From Allodiplogaster sudhausi (taxonomy: Eukaryota > Nematoda > Chromadorea > Rhabditida > Diplogasteridae), in the NCBI GenBank assembly GCA_945643635.1, contig CALZFC010000006.1, forward strand, positions 7,940,001 through 8,004,000: a stretch of 64,000 bases of DNA, written 5' to 3'. A model generated the notes under the pieces. That model made no database searches. It was not told where the DNA came from and worked only from the letters and a program-made list of their open reading frames with translations. This document shows, piece by piece, positions 1-10,325 of this stretch; the first letter of the stretch is position 1, and each line of letters begins with the position of its first letter. Position numbers and translations under genes: made by a program.

Positions 1-162
1 TATGAAAAGTTTTTAGAAGAAAGAGAAAAAAGTATGCTCATCTTGTAGCAAATTACAACGTATTTATGTTCTTAATTATTTATGACTTTTTTATACTCTT
101 ATTGACAAGTATTTTAGTAATGTTTTATGAAAATCATATTTATATCTCTCTATTTTTTCCGG

Positions 163-279
163 CGATTGCTGACCTACGAAAAGACTCGAGAGGCCGCGCC
201 GCACGAACAAGCTTGGGTGGCTCGGGATCAGTACGAGGCAGCCACGTTCAGGGACGTCCTTCTACCGAACAATGTCTGA
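163..279 (+). CDS. possible terminal exon of a gene entering from the left
   Basis: An open frame ends at TGA 277-279 and reads about 38 residues of ordinary, mixed composition (RRLLTYEKTREAAPHEQAWV, then a further stretch ending DVLLPNNV). It is far less biased than the AT-rich surroundings, and AAAG at about 187 could serve as an acceptor. No start codon or upstream exon is visible, so if real it is the 3' end of a gene that begins outside the window. Product not recognised. Confidence 0.3.
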   Translation, partial: RLLTYEKTREAAPHEQAWVARDQYEAATFRDVLLPNNV

Positions 280-1860
280 CCGTTGAAGGATTGTTTTTTA
301 GGCATAAGGGTTAAGAATTAGGGCTAGTTAAGGTTAAGGCATTCTTTGCGTTAAGATGAAGGTGGGATACTTAAAGATATTTATAGCTTATTGTCGCATT
401 GAACGTTCCCTCTCTAAATGCTCACTCCGTTGATTTTTTAAAAGCTTTTTTTTAAATAACAGTTATAAATCATATTTCCAACTTTTTTATTATTATTGTG
501 TTTTCAACTTGGTTCAGAAGTTTTGCTAAAGATGCTCTTTGTTGATTCTTGTTAGTTCGTTAATTTTTGTTCTGTTGCTATTTGATATGAGTTACCATAT
601 CGGTGAACACAAAGTTGTTCGTTTACTATTTTTTTATAGACTAACAATAAACGGTTGCATCGTTAAAGTTGACCAAGCATAATATATTTCTAGAATTTTT
701 TGATGAATGTAAAGATAGCAAGCAATAAAAAAAGATTGTCCTTAAAGCAAATTAAGTGGAATACAGCTTTTCATTATAGAGAGAGTGAGGAGGGAGAGGG
801 AAAGATTCATGGGGACAGACAAATGGTAAGAAACAATTTCGAAAAAAATGTGGTAAATGCATGCTGATTATGCCTCTTTATCGTAACCAACCCTGTGAAT
901 TGAGGAGATCTGACAGTTTCAACGAAAACGCAAATCTTGCATAATCCCCGGTGATATTCAGCTGATGTTGTGTTGCTATGCCTTTTGTGAAAATATTTTA
1001 CATACCATATTCAACATATGTACATCCTCTTAACAGTTAGCGGCTGATTCGAGCATAATGCGCTCTTAACAGTGCGTTTATCCATCCGTTTCATTTTTTT
1101 CCTTAATTGTCAAGTACTTAAAGTTAATATCAAATCATGCTTATTCATGTTCTCTTAACAAACTGCGGTGCCCTCACAAAACAACCGGTGCATCTGGTTA
1201 ACCGAAAAAAGGAGAAACAGAGACAGAGATTGAGAGGGAGAGATAGATAGAAAGGAAGAGAGAGATGGAGAGAGAGAGAGGGTTGGGCATAGAGCAGTGA
1301 GAAAGAATTCAGGCGCTGTAATTCTTGTTATTTCCTTGATTATTGTTCTATTTCTATTCGATATGAGTTAGTAAATCAATGATCACAAAAATGTTTTTCT
1401 ATGCTCCTGTTTTTCACTAACAATAAATGGTTTCATCATTATAATTAATCAAGCGACATGTGGTCCTATAATTTCCTGATGAATTTACATAAGGATAGTA
1501 AGCACAAAGAGATGATCCTGCTCAAATTAAACTAATGGAAACACATTTATCGAGAGGGAGAGATGGAGAAATATGTAGATTCAATGAAAAAGATTAATCG
1601 TAAGAAAAACGTTTAAAGTAATTGCAATTGTGTGTTGATTAATTCTAAGTCATTGTATCTAATTATCAGCACACTGAATTGACGAGATCGGACGATTTCA
1701 TCTTCATCGAAAATGCAAATCTTTCGGAATCTCTCGTAATTCGTAGTGATAAGCTGTTTGTGAGTTCGTCAACCATTGTGAAATTATTTCTCTTTTTTGT
1801 TTGTTTTATACATACCACATTCAACATACATATGTGCTTTCAGGTACATGTCGGTTAACA
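280..1860. repeat. old tandem duplication in non-coding DNA
   Basis: Positions about 530-1020 and 1320-1830 are diverged copies of one another. Both hold, in order, a TTTGATATGAGTTA / TTCGATATGAGTTA block, a TAACAATAAACGG / TAACAATAAATGG block, a GGAGATCTGACAGTTTC / CGAGATCGGACGATTTC block and a CATACCATATTCAACAT / CATACCACATTCAACAT block. A short GA tract lies between them (about 1210-1290). No gene seen. Confidence 0.6.
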
Positions 1861-3114
1861 TTTCGAGGCAGATTCGAATAAAGTATGTACATATGCTTCC
1901 AAGCATCAAAAATAGAGTACAGTATGCCAACATTCCCCGCAAGACATTCTACGAAATGATCCGTTGCAGGAAAGAATGCGAAAGAGGAGAGAGGGTTCAT
2001 AGAAAGCAGAGAGCTCGGATTAATCCAACGAGTGTAGGTTGCGCCCAAGAGTGTGCTACTGCGATGCAACAACATCTTCGGCTTTAACCCAGTTACTCAA
2101 GGTAAGCTTAAGATTCCGACCAGTGAAAGCTGTGTCCTGAGCCAAAGTTTTTGGTTCGCTTTTCGGGGGTTCCCGAGGTGCAAAACTGTCCTGTGTGTTG
2201 ATTGCTAAGAGAATAAAATTCTCAAGCTGTACTATTTATGGGTTTTGAACCGATGCTTTTCATCCATTTCAAATCACTCCAAAACTTTTTTTTTTATTCG
2301 CGCTAATCGGGTCAATGTGTTTTTGATGGAATACACGGGGATCTATCACATGGAAGTGGGCGATCGATGGGCACCGGCGGGTTCGTCGAAGTGGCCGACG
2401 AAGATTAGGCAGTTCTTATCCCGGCCAGCCAAGCGGTTTCTCCGGGAGCAGCGTCGATTGATTGAATTGAGGATGATCGAGCGCGGGTCGGGGCGGGGGG
2501 CGAATTTGTCATTTTTGACAAGGGACCGAATGAAGAGCGGCGCCACTTGCCACTGGGCCACTCCAAAAAATCTATGTAAAACTCCCTCTTCCCACTCTTT
2601 CCAATCCCATTTTGTTTTTCAAAACTGGACTTCACTGAATTTTAATTTTTTCAAATAAAAAAAAGGTATAAATAGCTTCTAATAAACTATGTCGAAAAAT
2701 TACCAGAGACCACTTCCTATCGTGCTCAGACTGCATAGCAGTGGGTGGAGGAACGTGGTCAGTAATAATCTCCACGTTGCAAGTGAAAACCACATGGACA
2801 ATTCGTACAAGTCATATGAAGTTCAGTCTTTCTTTTCCATAATATCCATGTGTTCTCGACACCCTCATTTCCTTTTACCTGTTCTTTTTAGTCGATCGTT
2901 TTCAGATTTAGAGAAAAAAGGTAGAAATTGTTACATAATCTCTCTTGCCATGAAGTGTGCGCATGCTACCTCCGAGAATGATTTGCCTCTTTTTTTGCCA
3001 GAAAATTATTATTACTATTTTCCTTTAATTTTACCGACATATTTGTAGATCACTACCGAACATGCCAACGATTGTAACAGTATTCCATTTTTTACACAGG
3101 CGAATTTTGATTAA
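1861..3114. repeat. non-coding stretch with dispersed relatives downstream
   Basis: About 2310-2510 is related to about 11200-11370 (shared TCTGACGAAGTGG / TCGTCGAAGTGG, TTCTTATCC, GCGTCGATG-type blocks), and about 2780-3000 is related to about 8110-8390 (shared CGTTGCAAGTG, AACCACATG, TACCTCC(A/G)AGAATG). These parallel the tRNA-Ser duplication and suggest one old multi-kilobase duplication. Several short ORFs occur here but none has a recognisable domain or a splice structure I can support. Confidence 0.45.
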
Positions 3115-3831
3115 AGGAGGCCTTAAGGGAAAAACTGGACGGAATGATAAAAAGTACGTAGTAAAGAATCAAAAGAAATGGTGCTACTTCCCTTGCCTCT
3201 CTCCCCAGAAACTGGTGGTTGCACCACTGCCAGGTGAGCCTACGTGTTAAGAAAAACCCGGCCACTGTTGGTTGCGCGCACCATATGTATGCAATTCATT
3301 GGCATGACTCGGTTGGCCTGAGCGGCCACGGTGTTATTGTGCCAAACCTTTTTGAAAATGGCGGGAAAATAAAATATTTGGGAATTCAAAGTAGAAAACA
3401 GTGTTAATTTCCTCAGGGCATGAAGGTTTTTGTGACTTCGGGACACTTGCAATCGAAGTTTCTAGCACAACCAGAGGTGTCAACGGCCCGGCCCGGCCCG
3501 GCCCGGCCCGATGGGCCGGCGGGCCCAACATTCCATGGGCCCGGGCCGGGCCGGGCCGGGCCCACGAAATGTTGGGCCGGCCCGTGGGCCCGTTTGGGCC
3601 CGATTATTTGAGAAAATGGGGAACGGCCAAGGGTTATATAGTTGACACATTTTACTACACCTTTCAAATTCGTCACTCTTGCCGTCTGGTACTCTCTGTC
3701 TCTTCCTCTCTGCACTAGGCAGTCCTTATGCAGTCCTCTTCGATCAATACGTCGCAGCATTCAGTGTGCTGCACAACCCGACCAAATAAGGCAAAAAAAA
3801 CAAGACACTATTTATTCGCCTCGGACCTCCT
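3115..3831. mobile_element. TTAA-flanked MITE, copy 1 (interrupted)
   Basis: The element is bounded by direct TTAA at 3111-3114 and 3832-3835 and by inverted ends AGGAGGCC / GGACCTCCT. A second copy of the same family, without the internal insertion, lies at 45906-46263; shared blocks include TTTTTGAAAATG, GGGAAAATAAAATATT, TTTTTGTGACTTCGGGACAC and CTATTTATTCGCCT. TTAA duplication is typical of piggyBac-class elements. No transposase ORF is present, so it is non-autonomous. Confidence 0.75.
3473..3770. mobile_element. hAT-like insertion nested in the TTAA MITE
   Basis: A 298-bp insert is flanked by an exact 8-bp direct repeat GCACAACC (3465-3472 and 3771-3778). The paralogous empty site near 46205-46218 has a single copy (GCTCAACCTGACC). 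Eight-bp target duplications and a start of the form GGTGTCAACGGCCCGG followed by GGCCC tandem units are typical of hAT-type non-autonomous elements. Matching terminal inverted repeats are not obvious, so the superfamily is inferred from the duplication and the GC-rich end. Confidence 0.65.
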
Positions 3832-3877
3832 TTAACCAAAAAGATAACATAAATGATTAAATTGGAAGGAAAACGTT

Positions 3878-3959
3878 CGCAGCGGGCAGGATTCGAACCT
3901 ACGCGGGCAGAGCCCAATTGATTTCTAGTCAATCTCCTTAACCACTCGGACACCGCTGC
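3878..3959 (-). tRNA. tRNA-Ser (AGA)
   Basis: Read on the minus strand this 82-nt segment folds as a class II tRNA. The acceptor GCAGCGG pairs fully with CCGCTGC; the D-arm carries the A-box GTCCGAGTGGTTAAGG; the anticodon loop is CTAGAAA with anticodon AGA; a long variable arm follows; and the T-arm carries the B-box GGTTCGAATCC. The discriminator base is G, as in eukaryotic serine tRNAs. No intron. It sits between a MITE and a foldback element. Confidence 0.93.
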
Positions 3960-4383
3960 TATGTATGTATGTATGTCATACCTTTTTGGCCTTAAAATAA
4001 AGGAAGTTCCGTTTGATATGTGCTGGGGATGAAAGCGGGTTTCCTCATGCACTCTTGCATTGTCTCTTGCACTATTGATTGTGAGACAATTTCGAGGACA
4101 TTTAGCTTACGGAGGAAGCATTCGCTGCTTGGGCCATTTCTCTGCTCACAATCAGATTACCATGAGTACGATGAAGCTAACCATATCATTCAACTGCTAC
4201 ACAGAATGGTCACGTCATCCTTAAAATTATTCATTTTCAAGAATAAGGCATTAAATATCTACCCAACAAAATTGGAGTTGTAACCTTTTCGGCAGACATC
4301 GCATGGGGACAATGTCAATAACAGCAACTGATCTTCAAAAACGGATAACAATAAGCCTTCAGAAGAGAGCCGATCCCGATTCA
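3960..4383. repeat. segmental repeat 3' of tRNA-Ser, partner of 8565-8910
   Basis: Non-coding. Shares TTGATTGTGAGA, ACATTTAGCTT, CAATCA(G/T)ATT, AATAAGGCATTAAATAT, and CGGCAGACATCGCA / TGTCGATACCGCA blocks in the same order with 8565-8910, which likewise follows a tRNA-Ser-derived sequence. This shows that the tRNA and its flank were duplicated together. Confidence 0.7.
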
Positions 4384-4979
4384 GCAATCCGATGGGCGAT
4401 AGTATTAATAGTATTAATATAAATAATACAAATTGGAATAGCGCGCTGAATACGCAGTTTCGTGCCATTTCCTATAAGTGTCATAGTATTTCGACCACGG
4501 AGATTACGACTGTGAAGTCCGTTTTCAAAAATATGCAGTAATGAAAAAGTTTGCATTTACTGCATTTAGCACCTGGGCTTTGTCGTATTTTTTGCTGAAA
4601 GAAGCTTGGGCCAGCCGCCGAGGCTATAAACTACAAAGTCGAATGAAATTTTCGGAGCGCTTCTAATCTTTTTTGAGTTTCTTGCTTTGTTTTGTTTGAG
4701 ATTCTCATTTTATTTATGTGTAAACGGTGAGAAAAAGAGGAAAAAAATTTTCTTTATCAGGCAAAAATATCTTTTCCAGCGGGAATCGAACCATGGATCT
4801 CCAGATTCCCAGTCAAACGCTTCCGCAATACACTACAGACGACATATCTTTGTTTCGGTAGCGTCAAATGCCTCACAGAAGAAGCGTCGATGCTCAACAC
4901 GTTCGCTCATACTGCCCGAAATGGTCCAGTGTGCGGAGGTATCAGGGGAAGAAGCAGAAGGAGAGAGAGAGAAAAAGAA

Positions 4980-5011
<32 letters not shown>

Positions 5012-5688
5012 CGAGAGCGAGAGATAGAGAGAGCTCTATCTCCCTCTCTCTCTCTCTTTCTCTTTCTCTCTCTCTTTCTGCTTCTTCCCCTGATACCTCC
5101 GCACACTGGACCATTTCGGGCAGTATGAACGAACGAGTTGAGCATCGACGCTTCTTCTGTGAGGCATTTGACGCTACCGAAACAAAGATATGTCGTCTGT
5201 AGTGTATTGCGGAAGCGTTTAACTGGGAATCTGGAGATCCCTGGTTCGATTCCCGCTGGAGAAGATATTTTTGCCCGATAAAGAAAAAAAAATTTCCGCT
5301 TTTTCTCACCGTTTACACATAAACAAAATGTGAATCTCAAACAAAACAAAGCAAGAAACTCAAAAAAGATTGAAGCGCTCCGAAAATTTTATTCGACTTT
5401 GTAGTTTATAGCCCCGGCGGCTGGCCCAAGCTTCTTTCAGCAAAAAATACGACAAAGCCCATGTGCTAAATGCAGTAAATGCAAACTTTTTCATAACTGC
5501 ATATTTTTGAAAACGGACTTCACAGTCGTAATCTCCGTGGTCGAAATACTATGACACATATAGGAAATGGCACGAAACTGCGTATTCAGCGCACTATTCC
5601 AATTTGTATTATTTATATTAATACTATTAATACTATTAATACAATTAATACTATTAATACCGGACAGAACAATGTTGAGCGGGACTGT
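4384..5688. mobile_element. 1.3-kb foldback element with TA-type end and tRNA-like arms
   Basis: Two arms of about 620 bp (about 4384-5020 and 5035-5645) are near-perfect inverted copies meeting in a GA/CT core near 5030. The right end finishes with GTTGAGCGGGACTG followed by TA, the same terminus as the small MITE at 46867-47034; the matching left terminus is missing. Both arms carry a Pol III B-box GGTTCGATTCC (right arm on +, left arm on -) preceded by A-box-like sequence, which resembles a degenerate tRNA. ORFs here are palindrome artefacts. Confidence 0.75.
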
Positions 5689-5937
5689 ATGTATGTATAC
5701 ATACAAAGTGGGTGATATTGGTCTATTTTGCCCATTAAAAAAGAAAAAATTACTTTATCCATTTAGAAGGAAAATAAATTTTTATGGCATTTTTTTTCTT
5801 TTCGATTGCAGATAGATAAAAAATCAATAAAAAATTGATTTCCTTGTTAGTCCAACGCGAAGGCCTACATTGTGAAGGGGCCTTCTTCATTGTTTTCATA
5901 GTCGCCTTCTGTGAAAAAGAGCTCTTGATGCCTGAAT

Positions 5938-7740
5938 ATACTTATACTTATACTTATACTTTATTTACGCACACCATAGTGATACGTGGAGTGAAAATTT
6001 AGCAAGTGAAATAAATGGAATAAAAGAATATGTATGAACTTAATGGACAGATGATAATCCAATCGAAGGCTTATTGTGGGCGATAGAATTAAATAACTTG
6101 GCGGCGCGAACAAAGAAGGAGTGAGAACGAACTTTCAATCGACATGTTGGGTAAGCTAGCTTAAATGAAAGACCACGAGTTTGCGAATGAAGAAAATGGA
6201 AGTGATGGGAGTGTTTAAGGCACAGTTTTCTATGTCCAAATATCAGGCGACGAGCAAGGGTGAAATCAAAATCTTCCCGGCTCGCTCTAACAATAAGAGA
6301 AGGGAGGGAAAGGATGCGGTTCCTTTCCTCGCTGGGAGGGACGGACAATGCAGCATAACCATAACATCGCCGGAAAATTACTCGTGAGAAGAAATTCTGG
6401 ACCTTTTCTAAAACGCGGTTATCTTTTAGTAAGTGAGGAGAATAGACAGTCGTACAATTTTCTAATATGGAACGGACATAGATGGTATAAGCAGATAAAA
6501 GGACATTCTTATTACGAGTGCGAAGTGACCGAAGGATGAGATGGGCCTTAGCGAGGGCAGAATTGGCTATTTTATTACAATGTAAAGAAAATGATAAGCG
6601 GTCATCGATAATTATACCTAGATCACGGATGGAATCGACCGAAGAGAGAGGAGTGCCGTTAAGCGTATAAGCAATTCGAGGATTATTTCTACCAATGTGG
6701 AGTACAGAGCATTTGTCAGCGGCGAGGGGAAGTTGCCAGGTATCTGCCCAAATAGCGACTACGTCGATAGCGGACTGAAGATCGGGATTGGTTTGAGAGG
6801 GAGGGAAAGACCGAAATATTTTAAGATCGTCAGCGAAGCAGCGAGCAGTTGCGCCATAAGAGGAGACTAAAGAGGGGAGGTCGGCAGTGTAGACGATGAA
6901 GAGGAGGGGACCAATAACTGTGCCTTGAGGTATTCCGCTTATTACATTACGGGGCTTAGATAGGGCCTTATTTACACGAACTGAGAAAGTACGGTTGTCA
7001 AGAAAACTGGCTATCCAGTTTGCTAAAATAGGTGGGAAAGAGAGACATCTGAGCTTATAAAGAAGTTTGGGGTGACTAACCCTATCAAAAGCTTTAGCGT
7101 GATCAAAGTAAACAACGTCAGTAGAATTTCCTTGGTGTAAAGATTGAGACCAATTTTCTAAACCGTCTAACAGCTGAAATTCTATGGAGCGCTTACGACG
7201 GAAACCGAATTGTTCAAAGATAAAATTATCATCGCACCATGAGGATAGTCTACGACAGACAAGCTTCTCGAAAAGCCTAGAAAACAGACAAGTGATCGAA
7301 ACTGGCCGATAATTGATGGGGTTAGAGAAAGGTGGCTTCTTCTTAATGGGGACAATAATGGAATGTTTAAAAATTCTGGGAACGGTTGAAGAGGTCAGTG
7401 AGAAATTAAAGATATATTCAAGAGATTCGCTAATAGGTATTGCAAGGTTTTTAATAAATCTAATATTGAAATGATCGGGAGTGATGCAAGAACTGTTGGA
7501 CCAGGTTTCAATCGCGCGGCATATGTCGTGCCTAGCAAAGATGAAATGGAAAAGTGAGCGCGAACTAGCTGTAGGGAAGGGAGGGAGAGAGCCGTTATCT
7601 GTGGTAAAGGAATCTGAAAAGGTACGGGAGAGAAGCTCTGCTTTATCTATATCAGAGAAACAATCAATACCAAGAGGATCAGGATCAGTGAGGGTGTCTA
7701 CTCCTCTCGGTTTGGAGCAGGGGAATAGGTCGATCTCAGC
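5938..7740 (-). mobile_element. 5'-truncated non-LTR retrotransposon (LINE)
   Basis: The element is read on the minus strand and ends in AATAAAG plus several copies of a TATAAG-type tail (5938-5965). Its junctions fall inside host sequence: 5860-5937 and 7738-7770 match the two halves of 9520-9640 (CATAGTCGCC(A/T)TCTG, GATGCCT, then CAGCCAGGCG and AGCGAGAA). The paralogue at 9.5 kb is thus the unoccupied site, with about 20 bp lost at the insertion. The endonuclease and ORF1 parts are absent. Confidence 0.85.
6040..7740 (-). CDS. LINE reverse transcriptase, N-terminally truncated
   Basis: One frame is open for about 566 codons with no stop. Visible in order: NYRPVSITCLFSRLFEKL (RT motif 1), DVVYFDHAKAFDRVSH (motif A with the first catalytic Asp), GIPQGTVIGPLLF (motif B), CFADDLKIF (the FADD form of the YxDD active site), and a C-terminal stretch RSHSFFVRAAKLFNSI like the FxxRxxxxWN tail of jockey/CR1-type elements. 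There is no in-frame ATG in the RT part because the 5' end is gone, so no protein is expected without read-in. The lack of any frame break suggests a recent insertion. Clade assignment (jockey/CR1-like) is inferred from motif style. Confidence 0.88.
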   Translation of the reverse strand, partial: AEIDLFPCSKPRGVDTLTDPDPLGIDCFSDIDKAELLSRTFSDSFTTDNGSLPPFPTASSRSLFHFIFARHDICRAIETWSNSSCITPDHFNIRFIKNLAIPISESLEYIFNFSLTSSTVPRIFKHSIIVPIKKKPPFSNPINYRPVSITCLFSRLFEKLVCRRLSSWCDDNFIFEQFGFRRKRSIEFQLLDGLENWSQSLHQGNSTDVVYFDHAKAFDRVSHPKLLYKLRCLSFPPILANWIASFLDNRTFSVRVNKALSKPRNVISGIPQGTVIGPLLFIVYTADLPSLVSSYGATARCFADDLKIFRSFPPSQTNPDLQSAIDVVAIWADTWQLPLAADKCSVLHIGRNNPRIAYTLNGTPLSSVDSIRDLGIIIDDRLSFSLHCNKIANSALAKAHLILRSLRTRNKNVLLSAYTIYVRSILENCTTVYSPHLLKDNRVLEKVQNFFSRVIFRRCYGYAALSVPPSEERNRILSLPSLIVRASREDFDFTLARRLIFGHRKLCLKHSHHFHFLHSQTRGLSFKLAYPTCRLKVRSHSFFVRAAKLFNSIAHNKPSIGLSSVH

Positions 7741-7793
7741 AGCCAGGCGGTAACTAAGGCAAGCGAGAAAGCACAGATACAGTAGAACATCTG

Positions 7794-7832
<39 letters not shown>

Positions 7833-8500
7833 TGTGTTCGGAAAGCTGCAAATAATGAAAGTGAAACACGCTTAATATATTTCAATTACATACATATTTA
7901 TTGTTTAGTGCACTTGAACATCTACAATTATTCCAGCAAGTTTCGGTGACACAACCAACACAGCACGCTAGAATCGAAGATGGGAACCTTCTTTCTCTTT
8001 CTCTCTCTCTCTCTCTCATTCTCTCTCACTCGCACATTCTCTGTTTATTTCATTGTTTCTAAAGTACGAATAGCATCCAGATGAACAGCATATTGGACGA
8101 GCGCGGTCATATCAAATCGTAACGTTGCAAGTGTAAACCACATGTACTGTTGATACAAGTTCAAATGCATTTCATGCTTTATACCCCTTCGTTGATAACT
8201 TCCTTTTTCCATTTAACGCGCCCTTTTCAGTAGATCGTGTTCAGATAATGAGGAATAAAAGAAAAAAATTTAGGTATAGAATATCTCTTATTGTGTTGAG
8301 CGTACACATATGTATGTATGTACATACATACTATGTACATATGTACCTCCAAGAATGGTTTTCCAGCAAAAATGGTGCACAGAAAACGATGCGCAATACG
8401 AAGTCATGCTTCTTGAATCAAACTTCATTCTTTGCTAGATAATTGTTTTTTTTAAATAATTTATTCAACAACTAACCAAAGTTTTTAAACTTATATTTGT
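7741..8500. other. non-coding, CT tracts and palindromic TACATATG repeats
   Basis: CT tracts lie at about 7797-7830 and 7995-8030. A dyad of ACATATGTATGTATGTACAT type lies at about 8305-8350. No gene seen. Confidence 0.5.
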
Positions 8501-8560
8501 CGAACCTACGCGGGCCAAATTAATTTCAAGTCAATCTCCTTAGCCATTCGGACATCGTTG
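8501..8560 (-). pseudogene. tRNA-Ser (TGA-type) pseudogene
   Basis: On the minus strand the sequence follows tRNA-Ser from the 5' acceptor (GCAACGA) through GTCCGAATGGCTAAGGAG, an anticodon loop with TGA (GACTTGAAAT), a shortened variable arm, and GCGTAGGTTCGA. It then stops: the T-stem and 3' acceptor half are missing. It is homologous to the intact tRNA-Ser(AGA) at 3878-3959, sharing GGAGATTGACT and CCGCGTAGGTTCGA. Confidence 0.8.
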
Positions 8561-8564
8561 CCTT

Positions 8565-8910
8565 TACAAGGCTTGTTGGGAATAAAGACTCTGAGTGTTC
8601 CTGCCCCCCGGCATGAAAACGGAATTCGTCGTTCGCTAGTTCATAGTCTATTACACAACTGATTGTGAGAATTTAAGAGCATTTAGCTTTCCTTAAGGCA
8701 GGGCATTCGAATTTTTGATCCCCCAATCATATTCAGACTACCGTAAGCCCGAACACGATGGCCGTGTCGTGTCAGTGCTCATCAAATCTTGAAACTATCT
8801 ATTTCAAAGGAATAAGGCATTAAATATATACCGAAAACTAATGGATAGTTTCCAACAAAATGGTTGCTGTAAGCTTTTCCTGTCGATACCGCAAGGGCGC
8901 ATCGTCGAAA
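8565..8910. repeat. segmental repeat, partner of 3960-4330
   Basis: Diverged copy of the region beside the intact tRNA-Ser. No coding potential that I can support. Confidence 0.6.
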
Positions 8911-9806
8911 TGGCGGAATGTAACTTCTCCTCGATAAGGGCGAAGCCTTCGATGAGGACTTGAAAGCAGTCAGCAAGCCAGAGGACAAAGACGACAAGGC
9001 CATGGAGAGTGATTCGCAGTTCCATGCTAATATGACACGCTCAAATATTTTCTTTTGTTTCCTTTTGCGCCATATATAGTACGTACTTAAATGAGTGATA
9101 TTGAACAGAGAAAACTATTTGATCCACCGATTGATTTATTTTGTATTTCATCTTTTCGATTGCGTACGCTGATGGCACTGGACAATGGTGATGACAAATA
9201 GAAATTGTGTTTTCGTTTAGAATCATGATCCCATCAACGTCTTTGTACAAACATTCTTTAAATCATTTCTTCGTACTTCAAAAGCGGCGGTTATGATTTT
9301 AACATTTTACCAACTATGGCATTTCACCTATGTACAAGTAAATATGCTTTTGGGAAAGTGAATAAATGTGGAAAGTAATGGATTCTAAATTAAACCTGAT
9401 GTTTTAAATGAAACAAAAAAAATATTATGTCTGGGTTGAAATTCATCCTGCCGCGGATGAGCGAGAGAGATTCGACATGTACATACATCGATTTGCTTAC
9501 ATTAGTCTAAAGTGAAACATACATTGCGAAGAGCTTCTTCATTGTTTGCATAGTCGCCATCTGCCTTCGGATACAGAGCTCACTGATGCCTTGGAACATA
9601 TCCACATCGACAGCCAGGCGCTACTTAAGCAAAGCGAGAAGGCGCAGGGAGGACAGTGCCACACCGGATCTTGCTCTATCTCTCTCTCCCTCTCTCACTC
9701 CCCTCTCTCGCTCTTTCGCTCTCTCTCTCTCTCTCCCTCTATCTCTCTCGCTCTCTCTCTCTCTCTCTTTCTCTATCTTTTCTCTCTCTCCCTCTCTCTC
9801 TCCAGG

Positions 9807-10325
9807 ATGCTGGCCCTGCTCTCTTCATGCTTCATCATCTACGCCCGAGCAGACACGTGCCTAACACCCGGCGGCATTGGCAGTGAGTTCTAGGGAACTT
9901 TCTTGATCAATGCTGATTGTGAGTATATCGCAAGAATCTTCATCAAGTAGTTCTTTACACGTTTTCATTCATATATTTAAGAGAATGTCAACTAAAACTT
10001 TTTTATCATTTTTTCGAGTTGGCGTTAATAATTTCATTCTTTCCATTTCTAATCAATCAGAAGAATGTCAACACGTTTAATTGACTATTTTTCCTACATA
10101 TCTTTACAAATGGCAAACAGTGAAATATATTAACAAAAATGGCGAAACCGAATAATGAAAGAAAGAAAAAAGTACATATTTTAAGTTGGGCATTATCTTA
10201 TACATATGTATGATTATTTGTAGGCTGCCTCGGTCCATTCTGTCCAGATGACACTCTGCAAGCGTGCATCACTCAAGACAGCGACGGCAGACGAATCTGC
10301 TGTGTGAGGACGGAGATTAACGCAG
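9807..10325 (+). CDS. small secreted Cys-rich peptide (3' end unresolved)
   Basis: Exon 1 (9807-9882) starts MLALLSSCFIIYARADTC, a signal-peptide-like start, right after the acceptor-like CTCTCTCTCCAG. Exon 2 (10224-10325) follows a TTTGTAG acceptor and joins in phase to give GIGSCLGPFCPDDTLQ, a mid-part with further cysteines, and DSDGRRICCVRTEINAG. The mature part therefore holds six cysteines, CC pair included, over about 45 residues. The donor at 10326 (GTACAT) demands another exon; a minimal in-phase candidate is 10572-10582, adding VKA and a stop. Secretion is inferred from the leader; the fold and function are unknown. The unoccupied target of the LINE lies just upstream. Confidence 0.6.

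Noticed and set aside
3413..3760. Overlapping ORFs through the GGCCC block
   Set aside because: They lie inside the hAT-like insertion and reflect its repeats.
4950..5060. CRISPR-like or satellite interpretation of GA/CT palindrome
   Set aside because: No regular repeat-spacer pattern; it is the centre of an inverted repeat in a eukaryotic genome.
5160..5265. Functional tRNA in the right arm of the foldback element
   Set aside because: The B-box is perfect, but acceptor, anticodon and T-stems do not pair properly; treated as tRNA-derived only.
4687..5349. Mirror-image ORFs on both strands
   Set aside because: Both are products of the same palindromic foldback element and contain tRNA-like and GA-repeat sequence.
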